A stretch of DNA of 64,000 nt from Verticiella sediminum (GTDB lineage Bacteria; Pseudomonadota; Gammaproteobacteria; Burkholderiales; Burkholderiaceae_B), in NCBI RefSeq assembly GCF_007558815.1, contig NZ_VLTJ01000042.1, positions 1 to 64,000 of the forward strand, read 5' to 3'. The translations under genes were made by a program, and so were the position numbers. The notes below the pieces were generated by a model that was not told the origin of the DNA, made no database searches, and saw nothing but the letters and a program-made list of their open reading frames with translations. Shown here one piece after another: positions 59,340 through 64,000 of the stretch (positions are counted from its first letter, which is position 1; every line of letters starts with the position of its first letter).

Positions 59340-62048
59340 ATGACAGATAAAGATCGCCCCGAATCGCCCGAGAACCCAGCGCAAAGCGAGGCACCTCGCG
59401 CAAGAGCCCCGAAAACACAGGCTCAGCGCGGCGTGGACGAATCCGGCCACACCCCCATGATGCAGCAGTATCTCCGCCTGAAGGCGGAGGCGGGCCCCCT
59501 GCTGCTGCTCTACCGCATGGGCGACTTCTACGAGCTGTTCTACGAGGACGCCGAGAAGGCCGCGCGCCTGCTGAACCTGACGCTGACCACGCGCGGCAGT
59601 TCCAATGGCCGGCCGATCCGCATGGCCGGCGTGCCGTTCCATGCGCTGGAAGGCTATCTCGCCCGCCTGGTCGCGCTGGGCGAATCCGTGGCGATCTGCG
59701 AGCAGGTGGGCGACCCGGCCGCCGCCAAGGGGCCGGTGGAGCGGCGCATCGTGCGCATCGTGACGCCCGGCACGCTGACCGACGATGCGCTGCTGCCCGC
59801 CAAGGCCGATCGCTCGATCGCGGCGCTGTACGTGCCCCAGGGCCGCAAGGACAAGCTCGCGGGGCTGGCCTGGCTGAACCTGGCAAGCGGGGATTGCCGG
59901 GTGACCGAATGCCCGGCGAGCCAGCTCGCCAGCGAGCTCGCCCGCGTGGCGCCCGCCGAACTGGTCGTCGCCGACGGCCAGGGGCTGCCGGAAGGCTGCG
60001 GGGATTTCGCCGCGCCGCTCTCGCCCGTGCCCGCCTGGCACTTCGAGACCAGCGGCGCGCGCGCCCAATTGACGGAACATTTCCGCACGGACACGCTCGC
60101 CGGCTTCGACATCGAGGACATGCCGGCCGCCGTGTGCGCCGCCGGGGCCCTGCTGCGCTACGTCGGGCGCACGCAGTCGCAGGCGCTGGCCCACGTGCAG
60201 CAGATCAGCGTCGACCGGGTCGGCCAGTACGTGGTGCTCGACCCGGCCACGCGCCGCAACCTCGAGCTTACCGAGACGCTGCGCGGCGAGGAGTCGCCCA
60301 CCCTGTTCTCCACGCTGGACCATTGCGGCACGCCCATGGGCAGCCGCCTGCTGCGCCGCTGGCTGCACCACCCGCTGCGCGACAACACGCCGGCACAGGC
60401 CCGGCAAGACGCCGTCGCCACCCTGTGGTGCGACGCCCTGCCCGACTTCCAGGACGCCCTCGAGCCGCTGCCCGACATCGAGCGCATGGCCGCGCGCGTT
60501 GCGCTGCGCTCGGTGCGCCCGCGCGAACTCGCCAGCCTGCGCGAAGCGCTCGCCCGCCTGCCCGGGCTGCGCGCCCAGGCGCGCGCCGTCGCCGGCCAGC
60601 AGGACGACCTGCCGGGCACGACGGGCCGCGGTGCGCACATCTGCGAACTGGCCGAGCGCCTGGCGATCGACCCCGCGCTGGGCGAGCTGCTGCGCCGCGC
60701 CGTGGCCGAGGAGCCGGCGGTGGCGGTGCGCGACGGCGGCGTGATCGCCGCCGGCTACGACGCCGAACTCGACGAACTGCGCCACCTGCAGACGCATACC
60801 GGCGACTTCCTCGTGCAACTGGAGGCGCGCGAACGCGAGCGCACCGGCATCGCCAACCTGCGCGTGGAGTTCAACCGCGTGCACGGCTTCTACATCGAGG
60901 TCACGCGCGGGCAGACCGACCGCGTGCCCGACGACTACCGGCGCCGGCAGACCCTGAAGAATGTCGAACGCTACATCACGCCCGAGCTCAAGACCTGGGA
61001 AGACAAGGTTCTGTCCGCGCAGGAGCGTGCGCTGGCGCGCGAGAAGTGGCTGTTCGAGCAGTTGCTCGACAGCCTCGCGCCCTACGTGCCCGCGCTCGCG
61101 ACCTGCGCCGCCGCGCTGGCCGAACTCGACGCGCTGGCCTCGCTGGCCGCGCACGCGCGCGATCACGGCTGGGTCCCGCCCGAACTGCTCGACGAGGCCT
61201 GCATCGAGATGGAACAGGGCCGCCACCCGGTGGTCGAGCGCACCATCGAGCGTTTCACGCCCAACGACTGCCGGCTCGCCGAAGCGCGCCGCCTGCTGCT
61301 GGTCACCGGCCCCAACATGGGCGGTAAATCGACCTACATGCGCCAAGTCGCGCTGATCGCCCTGCTCGCGCGCGTAGGCAGCTTCGTGCCGGCGCGCAGC
61401 GCGCGCGTGGGCCGCCTGGACCGCATCTTCACCCGCATCGGCGCCGCCGACGACCTGGCGGGCGGGCGCTCCACCTTCATGATGGAGATGACCGAAGCCG
61501 CCGTGATCCTTTCGGCGAGCACCGCGTCCAGCCTGGTGCTGATGGACGAGATCGGGCGCGGCACCTCCACCTACGACGGCCTCGCGCTGGCCTGGGCGAT
61601 CGCCCAGCGCCTGGTCGGGCACAACCGCGCCCTCACGCTCTTCGCCACCCACTACTTCGAGCTGACGCGCCTGCCGCAGGAACGCCCCGAAGCCGCCAAC
61701 GTGCACCTGGCGGCGGCCGAGTCGCCCAACGGTATCGTGTTCCTGCACGAGGTGCGCGAAGGCCCGGCCAGCCAGAGCTACGGCATCCAGGTGGCGCAGC
61801 GCGCCGGGGTGCCGGCGCCGGTGCTGCGCATGGCGCAGCGCGAGCTGGAGAAGCTGGAATGGCGCAGCGAGCCGCGCCCGCAGCTCTCGCTGTTCGACGC
61901 CCCGGCCGGCGCGGCGCCGGCCCAGCCGGAGCCTGCGCCCGCCCCGGCGCTCGAGGCCCTGGCCGCGCTCGATCCTGACGTGATGAGCCCGCGCGAAGCC
62001 CTCGACGCGCTGTACCACCTGAAATCCCTGCTCGCCGACCAGGCCTGA
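59340..62048 (+). CDS. mutS: DNA mismatch repair protein MutS
   Basis: This 902-aa protein recognises mismatches. The mismatch-wedging motif is Phe63-Tyr-Glu65 in RMGDFYELF. Walker [10 protein letters not shown] is near residue 657, then [14 protein letters not shown] and [18 protein letters not shown]-terminal tetramerisation segment ends the chain. The first 36 residues before HTPMMQQ are longer and more polar than in typical MutS and could be island-supplied. The ATG at 59340 has no clear ribosome site; an in-frame TTG precedes it and ATG pairs occur at HTPMM. roxA follows after 16 bp. Confidence 0.95.
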   Translation: MTDKDRPESPENPAQSEAPRARAPKTQAQRGVDESGHTPMMQQYLRLKAEAGPLLLLYRMGDFYELFYEDAEKAARLLNLTLTTRGSSNGRPIRMAGVPFHALEGYLARLVALGESVAICEQVGDPAAAKGPVERRIVRIVTPGTLTDDALLPAKADRSIAALYVPQGRKDKLAGLAWLNLASGDCRVTECPASQLASELARVAPAELVVADGQGLPEGCGDFAAPLSPVPAWHFETSGARAQLTEHFRTDTLAGFDIEDMPAAVCAAGALLRYVGRTQSQALAHVQQISVDRVGQYVVLDPATRRNLELTETLRGEESPTLFSTLDHCGTPMGSRLLRRWLHHPLRDNTPAQARQDAVATLWCDALPDFQDALEPLPDIERMAARVALRSVRPRELASLREALARLPGLRAQARAVAGQQDDLPGTTGRGAHICELAERLAIDPALGELLRRAVAEEPAVAVRDGGVIAAGYDAELDELRHLQTHTGDFLVQLEARERERTGIANLRVEFNRVHGFYIEVTRGQTDRVPDDYRRRQTLKNVERYITPELKTWEDKVLSAQERALAREKWLFEQLLDSLAPYVPALATCAAALAELDALASLAAHARDHGWVPPELLDEACIEMEQGRHPVVERTIERFTPNDCRLAEARRLLLVTGPNMGGKSTYMRQVALIALLARVGSFVPARSARVGRLDRIFTRIGAADDLAGGRSTFMMEMTEAAVILSASTASSLVLMDEIGRGTSTYDGLALAWAIAQRLVGHNRALTLFATHYFELTRLPQERPEAANVHLAAAESPNGIVFLHEVREGPASQSYGIQVAQRAGVPAPVLRMAQRELEKLEWRSEPRPQLSLFDAPAGAAPAQPEPAPAPALEALAALDPDVMSPREALDALYHLKSLLADQA
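59448..59468 (+). repeat. Putative attachment-site copy, right
   Basis: This 21-base copy encodes HTPMMQQ in the present mutS and matches 56570-56590 at 19 positions. MutS similarity continues from here rightward, consistent with the right junction of an insertion. Confidence 0.5.
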
Positions 62049-62064
62049 CCCGCGATAACGCTGC

Positions 62065-63222
62065 ATGCTCTCCGATATCCATACGCCCATCGCGTTGCTC
62101 GACGGCCAGTCGCCGGCCGAGTTCATGCGCCGCCACTGGCAGCGCAGGCCTCTGCTCATCCGCCAGGCTCTGCCGCGGATGAAGCCGCCGATCGGCTTCG
62201 CCGCGCTGCGCCGGCTCGCCCGCGAGGACGACGTGGAATCGCGCCTGGTCTGGCAGGAAGACGGCCGGTGGGCGATGGAGCACGGCCCGTTCGCCCGCCT
62301 GCCCAAGGCCGGCGAACCCGGCTGGACTCTGCTCGTGCAGGGCATGGACCTGCACGACGAGGCCACCGCCGCGCTGATGCAGCGCTTTCGCTTCGTGCCC
62401 GATGCCCGGCTGGACGACGCCATGATCAGCATCGCCTCCGACGGCGGCGGCGTCGGGCCGCACGTCGACAGCTACGACGTGTTCCTGCTGCAGGCGGCCG
62501 GCCGACGGCGCTGGCGCATCGGCCGGCAGAAGGATCTCTCGCTGGACCCGGATGCACCGCTGCGCATCCTGCAGCACTTCGAGCCGACCGAGGAATACGT
62601 GCTCGAACCGGGCGACATGCTGTATTTGCCGCCGCAGGTGGCGCACGAGGGTGTGGCCCTGGGCGACGGCTGCATGACGATCTCGATCGGCTTTCGCGCC
62701 TTGAACCGCGCGGAGCTTGCGCGCGGCATGCTGGAGACCGCGGCCGACGGGCTCGCCGAGGCACCGCGCGTAGGCGATGCGCGGCTCTACCGCGATCCGG
62801 GGCAGCCCGCGAGCCTCGCGCCCGCCGCCCTGCCCGAACCGCTGGTCGAGGCCGCGCTCGACGCGCTGCGCACCGTACGCCTGGACCGCGCGCTCGCCGT
62901 GCGCTTTCTGGGCAGGCACCTGAGCGAACCCAAGCCCGGGGTGTTCTTCGCGCCCGGGACCGAGCTGCCCGACCTCATCGGCGCCTGGCCCGCCGACGGC
63001 CGCCTGGTACTGGATCGGCGCACGCGCATGCTCTACGACGGCAGCCACGTATTCATCAACGGCGAGGACGAGCCGCTGCGCAGCGCGGGCGCCCTGCGCA
63101 TGCTCGCCGATGCGCGCGAACTGGCCTGCGCGCAGGCGCGGCCCGCCATGGCCGAACGCGAGCGGCTGCAGGCGTGGCTGGAGGCGGGTTGGGTACATTA
63201 CCGGGATGCCGCCGGCAAATAG
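62065..63222 (+). CDS. roxA: RoxA-type JmjC ribosomal-protein oxygenase
   Basis: This 385-aa Fe(II)/2OG oxygenase (YcfD family) hydroxylates an arginine of ribosomal protein L16 (uL16) in E. coli. The JmjC metal ligands are His133 and Asp135 (GPHVDSYDVF) and distal His194 (QVAHEG), close to the E. coli positions. The N-terminal FMRRHWQRRPLLIRQA is a family signature, and the C-terminal winged-helix-like region ends at WVHYRDAAGK. It lies 16 bp downstream of mutS and may share its transcript. Confidence 0.93.
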   Translation: MLSDIHTPIALLDGQSPAEFMRRHWQRRPLLIRQALPRMKPPIGFAALRRLAREDDVESRLVWQEDGRWAMEHGPFARLPKAGEPGWTLLVQGMDLHDEATAALMQRFRFVPDARLDDAMISIASDGGGVGPHVDSYDVFLLQAAGRRRWRIGRQKDLSLDPDAPLRILQHFEPTEEYVLEPGDMLYLPPQVAHEGVALGDGCMTISIGFRALNRAELARGMLETAADGLAEAPRVGDARLYRDPGQPASLAPAALPEPLVEAALDALRTVRLDRALAVRFLGRHLSEPKPGVFFAPGTELPDLIGAWPADGRLVLDRRTRMLYDGSHVFINGEDEPLRSAGALRMLADARELACAQARPAMAERERLQAWLEAGWVHYRDAAGK

Positions 63223-63543
63223 CACCCGAAGCTGACGTGAACCTTGCAGACGGACTGAACAGCCAGCAACCATCTGCAGGATTTGTCATCAGGGCGTTTC
63301 CGCCGCACCACGAGACGGCATGCTTTGGTATCTGCAAAATCCTTTATTAATTAGCAAGTTAGAAGCATATTGCAGAAATAACTGAAGGTCCGTGCGTCGT
63401 TACAGCCGCCCACACTTAATACTTACGCTAACCTTACAAAAGCAGACGCATTCAGCGGAGATCCGTAGTATGGGAACCATACCGGCGCAGGTCGAAAGGC
63501 CTGAACGGCAACCCCACTGGACTCACATCAAGGAGATGACACC
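63223..63543. other. AT-richer upstream region of the small lipoprotein gene
   Basis: This 321-bp gap is clearly less GC-rich than its neighbours, for example around 63340-63440. A short dyad (GTATGG/CCATAC, about 63469-63483) may be an operator. I see several AT-rich hexamers but no unambiguous promoter. Confidence 0.45.
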
Positions 63544-63762
63544 ATGAAGAAGCCGCTGATTCTCGCCGCTCTGCTTTCCGCCTCGGCCGCGCTGGCCGCC
63601 TGCGATCGTTCGGACGACCCGGCCTCCATGACCGGCGCGCCGGGCGCGACCGATGATTCGGTGACCATGCCCTCCCCGGCGCCCCAGGGTGTGCCGCCTG
63701 CCGGCGATCCCGCCATGCCCTCGCCGGGCGCTGGCGCCGGTACCGGCAGCGAATCGCAATAA
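63544..63762 (+). CDS. Small Pro/Gly-rich lipoprotein
   Basis: This 72-aa protein has a lipobox LAAC (Cys20) and a short mature chain rich in Pro, Gly, Ala and Ser (about 52 residues), with no recognised domain. AAGGAG lies eight bases before the ATG. It resembles small envelope lipoproteins of Burkholderiales in layout only. A strong terminator follows, so it is a single-gene unit. Confidence 0.75.
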   Translation: MKKPLILAALLSASAALAACDRSDDPASMTGAPGATDDSVTMPSPAPQGVPPAGDPAMPSPGAGAGTGSESQ

Positions 63763-63808
63763 GCATTCCCTGCCGGCCACAGGCCGGCACCATGGGAAGC
63801 TTGCGATA

Positions 63809-63837
63809 CGCCCCGCCTCGTGCGGGGCGTTTTTTTT
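63809..63837 (+). terminator. Rho-independent terminator after the small lipoprotein gene
   Basis: An 8-bp perfect stem (CGCCCCGC/GCGGGGCG) with a 5-base loop is followed by eight T residues. Confidence 0.9.
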
Positions 63838-63890
63838 GCCGCTGGTCGGCCAAAGCCGCCGCGCGCACCAACCCGTGCCGCCGCATCCCG

Positions 63891-64000
63891 ATGTTCTCGG
63901 CCAGCAAGGCGATCCCACTCGTCGACGGCGAGGACATGGTGTACATCTTCCGTCACCCAGAGCGTCTGGAGGCCGAAGGGCTGGAGAGATGCGCCATCCC
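63891..64000 (+). CDS. Possible gene start cut by the window edge
   Basis: The frame from ATG at 63891 stays open to the edge and encodes 36 residues beginning MFSASKAIPLVDGEDMVYIF. Codon third positions are mostly G or C, as in real genes here. There is no ribosome site and I do not recognise it. It could equally be a chance frame or part of a gene on the other strand. Confidence 0.2.
   Translation, partial: MFSASKAIPLVDGEDMVYIFRHPERLEAEGLERCAI

Noticed and set aside
59298-62432. A 1044-codon open frame antisense to mutS and roxA
   Set aside because: It is a high-GC shadow: His/Arg/Gly/Ala-rich translation, no domain, and complete overlap with two well-recognised genes.
63528-63956. Minus-strand frame across the small lipoprotein gene and right edge
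   Set aside because: It runs through a strong terminator and a gene with a clear lipobox and ribosome site.
1-64000. tRNA, rRNA, CRISPR, insertion-sequence or prophage features
   Set aside because: No cloverleaf-like sequence, spaced repeat array, transposase or phage structural gene was recognised on either strand.

Overview
The window comes from a G+C-rich chromosome. The gene content fits a betaproteobacterium of the order Burkholderiales, probably Alcaligenaceae (Bordetella/Achromobacter/Pigmentiphaga-like). It has three Bug/TctC-type periplasmic receptors, FbpABC- and PotFGHI-type ABC importers, MsrPQ, RpiA next to RmuC, MutS, and many catabolic acyl-CoA genes under LysR, IclR and LacI regulators. 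This placement is inferred from gene families, not from a marker gene. I found no rRNA, tRNA, CRISPR array, insertion sequence or prophage.

Layout. 0-5 kb: phoU, then an iron(III) ABC importer (fbpABC) behind a possible Fur box. 4.8-13 kb: small catabolic clusters, namely a Bug receptor with an HpaI-type aldolase, a PEP-mutase-family lyase with IclR, and a LysR/Bug/acyl-CoA-ligase set tied together by a shared two-site 40-bp motif. 13-17.8 kb: rpiA, rmuC and a NarL-type two-component system. 17.9-20.3 kb: a lipoprotein sulfatase with a C-terminal dockerin-like domain. 20.4-23.3 kb: msrPQ and an FkbM methyltransferase. 23.3-27.5 kb: a polyamine-type importer, potFGHI, whose potH/potI junction carries two 81-bp repeats. 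27.8-37.2 kb: an exported methyltransferase, an APC permease, a hydrolase, AsmA, an MFS pump and an HtrA-like protein that has lost two catalytic residues.

37.2-47.8 kb is the most unusual metabolic block. Two divergent operons flank a LacI-family repressor and appear to share its operators. The left arm encodes two DapA-family lyases, an amino-acid ABC ATPase and a PhyH dioxygenase. The right arm encodes a tautomerase, an acyl-CoA dehydrogenase, a CoA-transferase, a MaoC hydratase, the matching ABC binding protein and permease, and a ureidoglycolate-lyase-like enzyme. Together they form a self-contained uptake and CoA-dependent degradation pathway for a substrate I cannot name.

47.9-56 kb: a cation efflux protein and ArsB, with an arsB fragment on the far side of the efflux gene; a DUF2231/sorbosone-dehydrogenase pair; and a LysR-TauD-Bug-FAH operon. 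56.5-59.5 kb looks like a small foreign island set into the 5' end of mutS. A second MutS-like start remains at 56546, and the island carries an unknown 358-aa gene and a FitAB toxin-antitoxin pair. mutS, roxA and a small lipoprotein gene close the window.

Structured repeats are scattered between genes. Some seem to supply ribosome-binding sites or to extend protein C-termini.
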